This document shows, in pieces, positions 9,614-20,589 of a stretch of 64,000 nt of DNA. Positions within the stretch are counted from its first letter, which is position 1. Every line of letters begins with the position of its first letter. The position numbers and the translations under genes are program-made. This DNA comes from Amblyornis subalaris (lineage: Eukaryota; Chordata; Aves; Passeriformes; Ptilonorhynchidae): NCBI GenBank assembly GCA_018881555.1, contig JACAXG010000065.1, forward strand, positions 643,042 through 707,041. Direction: 5' to 3'. The notes beneath the pieces are model-generated. The model was not told where the DNA came from. It made no database searches and saw only the letters and a list, made by a program, of their open reading frames with translations.

Positions 9614-12600
9614 AGATTTGCTTTTCAACTACATCAGCCAATTCCCTTGGAACTCTGGGTTGCATCTCATCAGGTGCTATAAAGACCTCTAAGAAAGGAG
9701 TTACATTTTCAATAGGAAAAAAATTAGATGAAGCACCCTAATTTTGACAATCTTGTGCTCTCTTCAGACATTTCAAAGCTGTAATGTTTTAAGGTAAAGT
9801 TACTGCTCTAAGTAATATGTTGAAGTGCTTACAAACATTGCCTCCATTCCAATTTCCTTAGACATGCATTAGGTTGGATAGAGCCTGACAGTTCAATAGC
9901 CATTAGGAGTTACTTGGCACAGCTGTTCATATGTGCATTAACTGAAGAAGATGTATATCATTAGGATGATTAATACATCATTTATGGTACTAATGAAAGG
10001 TTAGACATGGATCACAGCAAATCCCTGTGCCAGTAGTAAAATTAATAACATTTACATTTTAAAAAGAAAATGTTTTATATTCATGTTGAATTTTCTGGTA
10101 GCAGTACTCTGTTACAGAATTACTTTGCAAGGAGATTACTGTGTTGTCCAGTACAGATTATGGAAGGTGTAACAAAATTTTGAACATATTTAAAGGATTT
10201 TTCAACCATCTTTCTTTACATCTGAAGTGCCTTCATAAGAGCAAAGGTGCTATAGCAGGTAATGTGAAGACACCATAGCCCATCAGCAACTCGTTTTAGG
10301 CCAGTTTTTAAAATTTAATTATATTTTGGTAATCCCCTAGATATCCATAAATACCACAGTCTTGTGTGAAGAATCAGTTCCTTCATAATGGTAGAACAAA
10401 TATTCTATCTTTATTAATATATGTCTGTAGGGAAAATAAAAAATACTTTTATTTGGTTTGTTTCTTATTTATGAAAAAAATAAGTAAACACTGTTAGAAA
10501 TCATTCTTTATTCCTGGCTTGTTATACAGTGATGTTTGCTGTCAGCCTGAAGATAGATTCTCAATGTTCCTTGCAAGAATAGAACAAAGTGCTATCCATA
10601 TTTCTCTTCCTTCACCTGCTATATAAGACCTGTGGAACCTGATGGATTTGAACAGCCTATTAATTTTCCCTTGTCTTAGTATTTCTATCACACTTTGTAC
10701 ACTAAGGATTTGAGTACAGAAGAGACAGTACCACAATAAAAAATCAGAATGATGAATAGTTTCAAGCCAGGCCCTTATTGTCCTGTCTCAAGTGCATTCA
10801 ATATCTCAAAACCACCACATTCAGAAAGTTTTGAGATCAAAGAAATCAATAAAGCACAGCAACGGAAACAAAGTCAGAAAAGGACCTAGTCTATTCCCCA
10901 TACCTCTTTTACCTGGTTTATTTTATCTCCTGTGACCCAAAATCTTGGAAACTCTCAACAGTCTAATAACTACATTTCATAGTCTTTTTTAATCATCCAT
11001 TTCTTTCTCTATTGGCTTCATATGCCTGTTCTGCCCAGAGATAGACCATCGAGCTGCAGTGTGTGAAATAAGATTAGTTTTATATACATAAATCATTTAA
11101 ATCCAAGAAAATGTACCTGAGTTTTTTAACTACAGGTTTCCTTTTGTTAAATAGTTAATACCTTAAATATCATTTGAAGTATTGTGTTCTCTTTAAATTT
11201 AAAAAATTCTGTTGTCTTCACATATTTAATATACTAACTTGAAAGGCCACTACACTACTGATGAAAAATGTATATGTAATATAAAACTGTATTCCTACAA
11301 TGCAGTGGTGAGCTACAAGAAGATGGACTGTGTGCTTCCTAAAGATAATTTCTATGCATTAATTATATTTATAAACATCCATAAGACCAAATTGCAAAAT
11401 AACAATTTTTTTTGTGTTTTCCTTACTGTGGCTAATTATTCTTACATTGAGAAAAAATACAGGACAGAAATGGAAAATTCTCTTGAATTGTTATTTCAGT
11501 ATACTGGAGTTCATTTTTCTAGACATGTCACACATCACTGTGAGAAATATCAGACCTTGATTCCTCTGTTTGCCAAACCCTCATATTCACAGGCACTGTG
11601 TGGGGTTGTACATATAAAGTGTGAGGGTTGTACCTAAAAAGTTTTTCAGTGACTCTTACGCAGACACAGTTACAGAGGCTCTTTGTACCTCTCACAAAGT
11701 TTGCTTTCCCTGCTGTCCAGAGGACTTATCAGAGTTCTCTCTAACTTTTCAGATAAAGCATTTTGGATTCTCTCACACTGAATACAGGCTTTTTGCATAA
11801 TGAGGGAGAAATCTCTTTTTCTACCTTATAGTCTTAAAAAAATAATAAATTAATCTTTAATTCATTACACATTTAAGAAAAACATACAAAGCTGAATAAG
11901 ATTGAAACAAATCGTTCTATTGTTTACATAATTTATAACCTTCTATCTAAGTCCTGTGTAGTCACTCAGCTGAATGCAGTATTGAAACAAACCCATCAGT
12001 CTGCAGTAGTTCTTTGAGTCCCACTGTACAACTGGGGGTAGCTAGAGTAGAATTTCTAAGGTGTAGCTAGTGAATGAAAGAATTACAACCTTAAAACATA
12101 AAAAGGAGAAAAAGAAAACCTCAGAAATGCTGAGTGAGAATTTCAGCTCCTAGGTCAACCAGGTCACACTAAGGTCTAATTTACATCACAGTTTTCCATC
12201 CCCTGTCAGTACAGATTTAGTATACTCTGTACATTAATAAGTACTAGATCTCTGTACACAGAGAGCAAATTATAATGTCTTACAAGGACAAGATAAAAGC
12301 AAGTATTAAGTGTGTGTCATTTAATGTGTGACCCTTCAGTTGACTAACATGTCGTAAAGAGAATCTTCTATTGTCAGAGATACAGGACCTGACTAGTGAG
12401 AAATTTCCCTCTTCAATATACAGCTACGTATTCCACAGGGAAGTATGGTCATCTGTTATGCAGATGAGAATTTGCTTAGGAATGTATTTCACAATGAGTA
12501 GGGGTTTAATGTGCAAAGGAAGAGCAATGATTGGAGTAGCTTTGTAAAAAATATAGAACAAATTGTTCCTTCTGAAATGGTTCTTAACTCAGGCAGATGT

Positions 12601-12825
12601 AGAATATGCTCAAATAAGCATACACCCTCCATGCCAGCAGCGCCATACTGTTTCCTCCCTATAATTTTTCTACCTGCACCTGAATTAAAAATGTGACAAA
12701 TACAGTCATTAAGCATAAAGGTCTTCTATATTTAGGCTTGATATTGTGATAGACCATGTCCTGCTGTAATCACCTAAGCAACATTCCAGAGATACAATTT
12801 CGATTTTTTCATGACTAAGAATGCC

Positions 12826-12840
12826 AAAAAAAAAAAAAAA
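12826..12840 (+). repeat. A15 homopolymer
   Basis: Fifteen adenines following ATGCC and followed by GGAAC. No retroposed sequence or target-site duplication is visible beside it, so it is a simple mononucleotide repeat rather than a clear retroposon tail. Confidence 0.9.
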
Positions 12841-14229
12841 GGAACTTTCATTTTTTCCACTGCAAAAATATTTTGCTTTATTGTAATCTTGGAAACAGTT
12901 GTATGGTTTATCTGGTGGAATGTATTAAGTATTTATGATCTTTTTTACACTTAATTAGCTCTCACAGTTGATTAATTGCAACTTATTAGATAATATTAGG
13001 CTTCTGAAAAACATTTCTCTTTATAATCTCATTAGCTTATTAGAGATATGACATGAGTTTTGAAGACTGAAGAGCAGTAAATGATCCAAGAAGCATACCA
13101 ACACAAAGAGGAGATTGTGTGACTCAGTGCTCTTTCCTCAGGAGAGTAGACCACCTGTTATCAGAGAGGATCTAGAGACTGCAAGACTGTGCTGCAAACC
13201 AGAGGAAAAGATATGAACTAGAGAAGCTAGGTGGGAAAGGATTCTGAGGATTGAAAAAACCCTCCCCAAATCCATGAATCTTTCTTCAAACCACAACAAA
13301 TGACACTTGAGGGTTCCCCAGTGCAGCAGATGAAGCACAACTGAACACCTCAGCAAAATGATGGCTCAGATGGTTTTCAGTTGCATTCACTTAATCCTTC
13401 AGGGATGAGAGTAAAGGGAACAAGATAATGAAATCAACAGACAAATCCAGAGCAGGTGTTATTTAAATTACATGCGTATCTGTTGAGACACAGAACTAAT
13501 GGATGTACTCTCTGAGAGCAGTTGGCATTGTATGTATCTCTTTGGGGTTTGTGGCTGGTGCAGATGATAAGAGGAACTGTGGAGAAAAAGAACTGAGAGA
13601 AGACTGAGAAAGTGACTGAAATGAATCCTATGCATTTTTAATATGTAGAGGAATGTAAACAGAACTACTACAAAAGTCAATCCCATACCAATATATAAAA
13701 AGGAAGGATGTTAAGAACAGAAATAGTACTCATATTGACCAAAAAAGTAATCAGGGGGTTCTGACTGTGCCTATGGTTATCATAAGACTTATTGTGTTCT
13801 AAAAGAAACATCATAAATATTTGTGTCCTAAAATATCAGCTTGACTGGTGAAATGAGAATTTACCGTGTAGGATGCAAAACCAAATAATATGAAGTGGAA
13901 ATATGGAAATAAGAGAGATTGGTAGCTTTAAATTGTTCATGTGAGTAAAGCATGTGATGCTGGGGGCAAAAAAGAAACAAAAAGTGTACCAGAACAGTGG
14001 TTTTTTAGTTATGCATTAAACTCTAAGAAAATAAAAGATAACATGGGTAGAATATCTGCTTGATTAAATTTTTATTTTAAAAGATATAATATTACCATAT
14101 TGAAATTGTATCCTATGGAAATAAAAACAAGTTATCAGGGAAACTGGACAAGAAATTATATCAAAAGTATGCTGGAAGAAGAAAACTACTGAAGTGGTGG
14201 AAAAAGATTTATTAGAGCCATTAAAGTAA

Positions 14230-14250
14230 ATACTGTATAATGTACAGTAT
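14230..14250. repeat. Short perfect inverted repeat
   Basis: TACTGTA and TACAGTA are separated by the 5-base spacer TAATG, and the flanking A and T extend the stem to 8 pairs. The stem is AT-rich. No transcription signal is associated with it, so it is noted as structure only. Confidence 0.6.
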
Positions 14251-15016
14251 ACATCTACAAAGCCTAATAATACAATTCAGGTCTGTATTTTTACAACACT
14301 GATTAGAATAAGGTTTTTTTATAAATTAGATTTGCCCCAAGAATACATTATCACATGCCTCCAAGACAGCTAAAAAAGTATTTCTTTTGACCTAATGCTG
14401 CAAATCATAAATGAAATAAAAGTGTGAAATGAAAAGTCTTGCATCATAAAATAGTAGCGAAGGAGGATGAATGAGATCGTCCTGTGGCAAGAATTTTTGT
14501 ATTGCTTAACTACTAAAATCATATAAGACAAAGTGAAAAGACAATAAAAATTGTATTTGAATGTTCTCGAGGATGGTTAGTCACACAGGAATCCAGATTG
14601 CACAAGCACTGACCTTGGAATACTGCATGTACTTAGGCAACAAGTCAAAGATGATGATAATTGAGGACTAGCAGTTCTGTAGATTGTTCCTGACCATTCT
14701 GTGCCCATAGATACAGCCAAGGTACTGATTAGGCTTCATGACAGACTGTCACCCTTCTTGAATCATTTTAACATAATTATGCTCCTTCAACTATCATTTC
14801 CCTGTATTTGGCATGGACAAAGCCAATTTAAATGCATTTCCTATAAATGGGCAATTTTCATAGGTATTGGATGTGGTCTTGGACATATGAAGTTCAACAT
14901 CTTTTTCATCAGATAGCTTTTGCGTGGATTTACAATTTTGTGCTTGTTGGGGAGCTTAGCTGAGTATTTTAAAATTCAGGCTCTTATTCTTCGCAAGTAT
15001 TCACTAGTATGCAGCC

Positions 15017-15031
15017 AGAGAGAGAGAGAGA
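15017..15031 (+). repeat. (AG)n microsatellite
   Basis: Seven and a half AG units within GCC-AGAGAG...-AAAG. Short and imperfectly extended by the following AAAG. Confidence 0.85.
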
Positions 15032-15465
15032 AAGTGACTACATGTCATATGTATTCCTCCTTGTTATTTTTAACCTTTTTTTTCTTAACCTCTTTCTTTT
15101 AAATTTTTTTGTATTTTCTTCATTTTCCTGTTCAGTAAAGGCAGACGTATGTCTTTGTGTGTATATGTGTAAAAATGAATCTTCAGACATTTTGTATTAT
15201 GATTAAAATGAAGGAATTCAAAGCATTTTCAATCGCAGAAGCACTGAGCAATTACAAACAACTTTAACGGACTCTAAAGTTACAAAAACAACACTATACC
15301 TGGCAAATACTTGAGAGAGAAACAACAGTATGTAACACTTTGTTTGATTTTACACACTACCCACAGTTACCTTTCTCTTGGGACAAGAACATGAAACAGC
15401 ACAACTCAAGGCTTACACTGCAGACCATAGGTAAAAGGTGGCTTGAGTAACAAGGAAGAGTATGA

Positions 15466-15510
15466 TAATATACTAGTACTATAAATATATTGTAGTAGAG
15501 TAGTATTATA
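15466..15510. repeat. Imperfect AT-rich inverted repeat
   Basis: ATAATATACTAGTACTA on the left pairs imperfectly with TAGTAGAGTAGTATTAT on the right, across a spacer of about 11 bases (TAAATATATTG). It could form an imperfect cruciform or hairpin. Low significance in such AT-rich DNA. Confidence 0.4.
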
Positions 15511-17327
15511 ATGTATTAGTTCAATTACCAACTTAGAAAAAGTGTGCTAATGATAAAAGTTTTAATTTTGGTGTGAAGCTAAGAAGTTTCAGTTTCTAGA
15601 TTTAGACAAGTCTATATATAAACAGAAGACATTACTCTTGAAGAGCTAGAACCTGGAAAGTTTTGAGCTTTTGAATCAATAATAGTGATCATACTAAATG
15701 TGTGAGATCTTTTAAAAACCATACTTTTCTGCATTATCTTCCTCCATGAAAAATTATAGGCCATGCCAATTTTCACTCAGTAATTTTTAGTTCTGTTGCA
15801 TCAAAATAATTGAGAAAAACAGTGTAATGGCTGCATAAATGTAAATTGGACACTCATTCCAGAAAAAGCCAGTTATAGAAATCCTAGTGCATTTTTTAGA
15901 ATTATTTCTGATGTGGTTGAATATTCAAAACTCAGTTACAATCTTTTATCATCCAAGATAAGATGATATTTATACAGATTGTATTTGCAGATATTTCGTA
16001 AAAATATCAAGTGGCCTGATGTATTTTTTCCAGGTCATAATTTCATCTGCACCCTGCATAGCTTTATTATACTTCCACAAATTACATTTACAGTTTCATA
16101 GTATTCAACCTCTCTGTAGTGTTCATTTACACTCGTCCAATGTAATTAAGTATTTGCTGGTTCTTATAAGATATTCAGTGGTCTTTATTTCCACACTTTC
16201 TCCCAACCCAAAACTATTTCGTTTCTCTACCTAAATCTTAAAAAAAAAATAGTAGAAACAATTATCTCTAAAAAAGATCAATATAGAGGCAAAAGAAAGC
16301 TCACACTTCCCTCTAATCCTACCTCAGCAATTCAGAATTTAAAATAAAGGCCTTTGTCTAAAGGAATCAGACTCTAATTATCTTCCATAGTGACAGTGAC
16401 TTAACTCATGCTAACAGAAAAACATAGATTTAAACTCTTAACATCACTCTTTTACTACATTATATTTCAGGTCTTTTAGACAGTGAAACTCCATACAATA
16501 GTGTCATGCGGAATTCACCTTGGGATATGATTCTGCTAATTTGTGCAACATTGAGTTCTGCCTATTTTGTTACTTTTTGAAGTTAACTTTAACCCTGTCT
16601 AATAGCCATCTCTACTTCCTCTTGGTGTCATAAATCTTTGAAGTATACTAGATTTTAATACATAATTTTAAATCTATGAAAGCTCCGATTTTGTTTCTTT
16701 GAAACAGAAAAATATTTGTTACAGGTAGCACCCCCACATAGATTTGACTAATTTCCACTGATGTATGTGCAAACCTGAATAAAGACATTAAGTATAAGTT
16801 CTACATCCTCCTGAGAAACTAAACTGGAACTTCTTTAAGTGGATGTTTGAAAACTGATCATAAATATGGGCCTCCTCTTCAATACATTATAATTGATCAA
16901 CAAGGATATAAAGTGAAGCTTATTAATTCAGAAACTATGTCTTACTGAAGGTTGTGGGTATTAAATTACAAAATGCTCATTTTTTTCTTAATGGAAGTTC
17001 TTAAAGCACATGAATAACACCAAAAAAGATTCCCCAATTAACCCACTGTTTTTCACAGAGTATTCACAGTTTAGCATATTTGAAAAGATGAATTCTCATT
17101 AAAAGCAAAAGGAGGCAAGATAAAGGCAGTAACAATGGAATAATATATTTGAGGTCTGAATGACCTGGGGTTTATTTTGTTCTATGACAGTTTACTTGTT
17201 TTGAAGTAAAAGATTAACAGTCCTGTGGAAAAGAACACTCTTTGTTTTCTTTATCCTGCTATTTCCACATAATATCCAAAACTAATGAATGGCTTTGACT
17301 AATACTAAATGACAGGAAATTCAAGAG

Positions 17328-17369
17328 TAAAACTGAAAGAGAAAGGGATAAAACTGAAAGAGAAAGGGA
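17328..17369 (+). repeat. Two perfect 21-bp tandem units, IRF/ISRE-like
   Basis: The 21-base unit starting TAAAACTGAAAGAGAAAGGG occurs twice head to tail without a mismatch (17328-17348 and 17349-17369). Each unit contains GAAAGAGAAAG, which fits the GAAANNGAAA core bound by interferon regulatory factors. The perfect identity suggests a recent duplication. Whether it is a functional element cannot be told from sequence. Confidence 0.8.
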
Positions 17370-20243
17370 AATGACTTTTCACATTCAAATAAACATAATT
17401 TGAAAAATTAATGGACACAAAATTGTTGAGTATAAAATAAACATTTAATCATCACAGTTGCACACAGGTATATCTTTCAGAGACATCAAATTAAAAAATG
17501 CATCTGACTGAAGTCATCTCTCATCCATTAATGAGCAGAAACAGGTATTTTAAAAGCAATTAGGTGAAGGATTGATTTTAGATTTTCCAGGTAAACTGTG
17601 TTCTACAATATTTAATGTCACTCATCATATTTTCCTTGATAGAAATTAAAAAACTGAAATGCATGAAACCAGTTTTAGCAGTTGGTAAGCTTAACACTCG
17701 TTGACTCAGGTAGTTTATATTCACCCTCAAAGGCATTCTCAAGGCCAAATTCTCTTATCACCCCCACTGGCTCGGAGTCTGAGAGTATAATTGGACATCA
17801 TGGGAGTGCTCATCCGGAGAGAATGTCAAGTCTAGTCAACATCCTCTGATGTAGTTTCAGGCAGTCCAGACCCGAATGTACATTAAGACACTTCCCAAGA
17901 ACACACTCCATTATGCCCTCAAGCTGGTACGTGGAGTCAGTGTACCCATGACTCTCACAATAGAGGAACTTTGCAGATGTTTGCTGCTACCTCCTTGTTT
18001 CACCACTACGGTGCCAAAGTGGAGAACTGTTCAAAAGAACCAAAATAGCTAGTCTGATTTTTCACAAGAGCCTCTGCTCTTAGAGTTCCTGCTCCAATCC
18101 AGGCCAAGAGACAAGGTGATACCTGTGATCTCTTTCAAGCAGAACACAAAACTTTCAGTGAACAGGCAAGTTTTGACATGCCTGATAAAGACATGGCGAA
18201 AGTGCACATATCCCTTGCCACTTGACACCTGCTGAACTGAATTTGATGGATTCATGCTTTGTTCTTTGCTTCCTTGTCTTCATTCCAACAAATCATTTTG
18301 GAACAAGTAACAGTCCTGCTTCTAATCAATAGGGAGGACAGCCCTGATTCAGAAATAAAAACAATTTTAAAAGGAGATTAACTCTTTAACCTTTACTCGC
18401 ACAAAAAAATATACCCTATTACATATGCATCCCACGTTTCTGTATTGGTACCAGTCTGCCCAGATCTTTTTTTTTTATTTCATTCAACTCAGAAGTGAAA
18501 CTAACTGCTGAGTAGACAGGTGGAATACCATTTCATATAATTCACACATATGCTTAACTCCTGGTCCAAGTTCTGGCAACTTTGGTCAGTGATGATATGC
18601 TAGAAATTAAATTCAACAGGGTCATTCATACAAAAATGGCTTTACAACTGCTTGGAGGACAGATTCACTCCCAGCATTTCTTTTCCTCTGTTCTGTTAAC
18701 ACTAGGTCTTTTACAGGATAACCTTGTTTTCCAAATCCCCTTTGAAATGTGCCTCAGCTTTCATGCAAAATGCACTTTACAGTGAAGTTGCACCTTAAGG
18801 ATAGATGACTGGAAATGTTGTTATTGAGAATGGCTACTGGCCCTCCAGTAATGAAGCAATCCTAAGGAACAGTCCATCAGAACAATGAAGGAATTCCCTG
18901 AGTTCACTTCAAAGAGTCAGCAGTAATGGGAAACCAGTATAGACTTGAGAAAATATGGGATACAAACAAAATAATTTTGAGGAGAATACACAGCCATCAG
19001 CAAATGTGTTTCTTTATTCCTACTAGGCTAAGAAAATTATTTAGTAATTCCTGGTACAGAGGAACTGAATAGAGGATTCGTCAAACCGGTGCAATACTCC
19101 AAATGCAGATCCATTCTGTACAGTAAGAATAGTCACTAGAACTAAGAGTCAGTTCACTTACTGTGAAGTGACACTGTGACCTTTCATATTCAGAAAAAAA
19201 ATTTGAAGGAGCAGTTTAAAGGCTGGAAAAGTCAATGGTGGCATTCAGTCAGGCATTTGAAGGCATAACTTGTTTCATTTTCCCTTCTTAAGTCTTCTTT
19301 GATGTGACCATGACTCTATCATGATGCACAAGTTGGAGGAATTTCACAGCTGATAACCAGTCCTCTTAACTTGATAAGTTCAGAAGAATATGTGCAGTGT
19401 CAATAATGAAGTTCGTTAAATTCATGGAAAAAAGTGTCACCTATTCTGCAAAACTGAATAGTTCAGACAACTAAACTTTGAGCTCTTTCTAACATCATCA
19501 TTACTATTTAATGCAGTTTATAGTAGTCATTTTATGCAGAGGTTTGCCATGTCAAAGTGAGCATTTGCATTTGCATCTTATTTTTTATCCTTATCTCATT
19601 TGAATTAATGACTGTATCACACTAAAAAAGTTAAGCAAATCCAGAATCAAACAAATTCAATTCTTTGCCTACATCAAACCTGATTTTTCTGCTTTGTACT
19701 GTTTCCCTTGTATGGGCAAGGTGGGTTTCTACAGACATGTCAGCTGCAAAAGGAAGACTAGGGAAAGTGTGAATGTGCTACTGGTGACAAAGGACATGGG
19801 AAAGGCCAAGATACTCCAAGTCTATGCTGCCTCAGTCTTTAGTAGTGAGATTGAACTTCAGGAGAATTACAGCATAAACTATAAACGATTGTGTAAACCT
19901 TGGATTCTAATGCCATTTCTAAAATGTCTGTGATTTTTCCTAATATTAGTATCAACTGATATAAATTCATTCTGTTTTTCACAAATGCAACAGAATGACA
20001 CAGTTTAAGGCTCCATCCACAGATTTTGAATATAGCCAAATAGGAATGTGTAAATCTACTGGACTAGGAAAATTAAAGTGCTCTGATAGAAATTCAAGTC
20101 AAGTGAGCCTGTTCTTGCTCAAAGAAAATACTGGCACTCTTTAAAGAACTAAAAAATGTGTCCAAATTGCACAAATAAAAGTTCTATCTTACTACATTTT
20201 TAAGAAACATAGTAATGTAAGGGATCAGGAAATTAGCACAGAA
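17370..20243. other. Unique DNA, possible eroded old element
   Basis: No gene is seen. From about 17690 to 18330 the base composition is more balanced than in the surroundings (words such as CTCGGAGTCTGAG and CAAGCTGGTACGTGGAGTCAG), and the same holds more weakly for 18540-18960. This could be an old, eroded transposable element or LTR, but I cannot name a family. An overlapping octamer pair lies at 19563-19576. Open frames at 18049-18255, 18582-18785 and 19694-19933 have no recognisable domain. Confidence 0.35.
19563..19576 (+). promoter_or_regulatory. Two overlapping POU octamer motifs
   Basis: ATTTGCATTTGCAT contains two copies of the octamer ATTTGCAT that share two bases. The octamer is the classic binding site of Oct/POU factors. 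Occurrence in AT-rich DNA can be chance, and no promoter is visible nearby. Confidence 0.35.
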
Positions 20244-20249
20244 AAACAT
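20244..20249 (+). repeat. Target-site duplication, left copy (AAACAT)
   Basis: AAACAT directly before the LTR start TGTTGTTC at 20250; the identical hexamer is at 20584-20589 directly after the LTR end CCACA. Confidence 0.9.
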
Positions 20250-20583
20250 TGTTGTTCTCGGGTTCGAATAAACACACGGAGACAGCTGTCAGGGTTCTCC
20301 AACAGGCAGAGGCCAAAAGGGAGGAAGAAGAGAGGAGGAAGAGAGAGNNGGNCTCTGCCCTCATTTTATTTATATGTTTTCNAAATCCACCGTGGATTGG
20401 AGGATGGGAATACCACCTCCTGCTGTCCACTGGTCAGCAATCACGTCTATCATATAGGTTAGGAATTCATAGCAATCTTTGCTGTTAGGTCAACAATTCG
20501 TGTTTACACAAAAGTGCGTGAGAAACTATTTCGCTGAACCAAAAACACTGCACATCTGAAGAACTGCAAAATGCAGGGCCACA
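20250..20583 (-). mobile_element. 334-bp ERVK-like solo LTR, reverse orientation
   Basis: On the minus strand it begins TGTGGCCCTGCATT and ends CCCGAGAACAACA, so it has TG...CA ends. A perfect 6-bp duplication AAACAT flanks it, the size typical of avian ERVK and alpharetrovirus-like elements. In the minus-strand direction the order is U3, a TATA-like CATATAAATAAAA (20364-20376, which also holds AATAAA), a pyrimidine-rich leader, and the R-U5 end with CTGTCTCCGTGTG and TTCGAACCCG. No internal retroviral region is present, so it is a solo LTR, presumably from recombination between two LTRs. The exact duplication suggests it is among the younger insertions here. Ns at 20348, 20349, 20352 and 20392 fall in or near the purine-rich stretch. 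Open frames at 20233-20488 lie inside it and are not genes. Confidence 0.9.
20364..20376 (-). promoter_or_regulatory. LTR TATA box and polyadenylation signal
   Basis: Read on the minus strand this is CATATAAATAAAA: a TATA-like core overlapping AATAAA. It is placed about 210 bases from the U3 start and 115 bases from the U5 end of the LTR at 20250-20583, where a retroviral core promoter is expected. Any transcript would run leftward toward 20244. Activity is unproven. Confidence 0.6.
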
Positions 20584-20589
20584 AAACAT
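20584..20589 (+). repeat. Target-site duplication, right copy (AAACAT)
   Basis: Second perfect copy of the hexamer flanking the solo LTR. Confidence 0.9.

Larger units (their letters stand above)
8717..9690 (-). mobile_element. CR1 LINE with internal deletion, split by an LTR
   Basis: On the minus strand, a CR1 copy starts near 9690 with coding sequence for the N-terminal part of the reverse-transcriptase ORF (PRVPRELADVVEK, 9609-9660). It is interrupted by an unrelated LTR (9258-9608), resumes at GAAAAGTCATGG and continues through GEVPGDWKKGKLALIFKKG to SQHGFMKDKSCLTNVLAF near 9000. It then jumps directly into the CR1 3' untranslated region (8717-8993), ending at the eroded terminal repeat near 8717. 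The rest of the reverse transcriptase (palm with the catalytic Asp motif, and C terminus) is missing. The deletion junction sits on shared bases GGCCTTCTA. The copy must be older than the LTR inserted into it. Confidence 0.9.
9691..17327. other. 7.6 kb unique AT-rich DNA, no gene seen
   Basis: I see no CR1 or LTR piece with confidence in this stretch and no exon-like open frame. The longest open frame (11239-11637, 132 codons) has a low-complexity, Asn/Lys/Tyr/Ile-rich translation typical of random AT-rich DNA. Other frames (12489-12716, 13138-13356, 13468-13686, 14701-15206) are short and lack any motif. Small features are an A15 run at 12826, an (AG)n microsatellite at 15017 and two short inverted repeats near 14230 and 15466. 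Confidence 0.5.

Noticed and set aside
9357..9665. 102-codon minus-strand open frame.
   Set aside because: It starts in CR1 RT sequence and reads on into the inserted LTR. It is a fusion created by the insertion and has no function of its own.
11239..11637. 132-codon plus-strand open frame.
   Set aside because: Its translation is rich in Asn, Lys, Tyr and Ile as expected from random AT-rich DNA, with no domain, no splice context and no support around it.
12826..12840. A15 run as a possible poly(A) tail of a processed pseudogene.
   Set aside because: No transcript-like sequence upstream and no flanking target duplication could be seen.
20256..20275. GGGTTCGAATA, resembling a tRNA T-arm/B-box.
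   Set aside because: It is part of the U5 end of the solo LTR. The final C of the B-box is missing and no A-box or cloverleaf can be folded around it.
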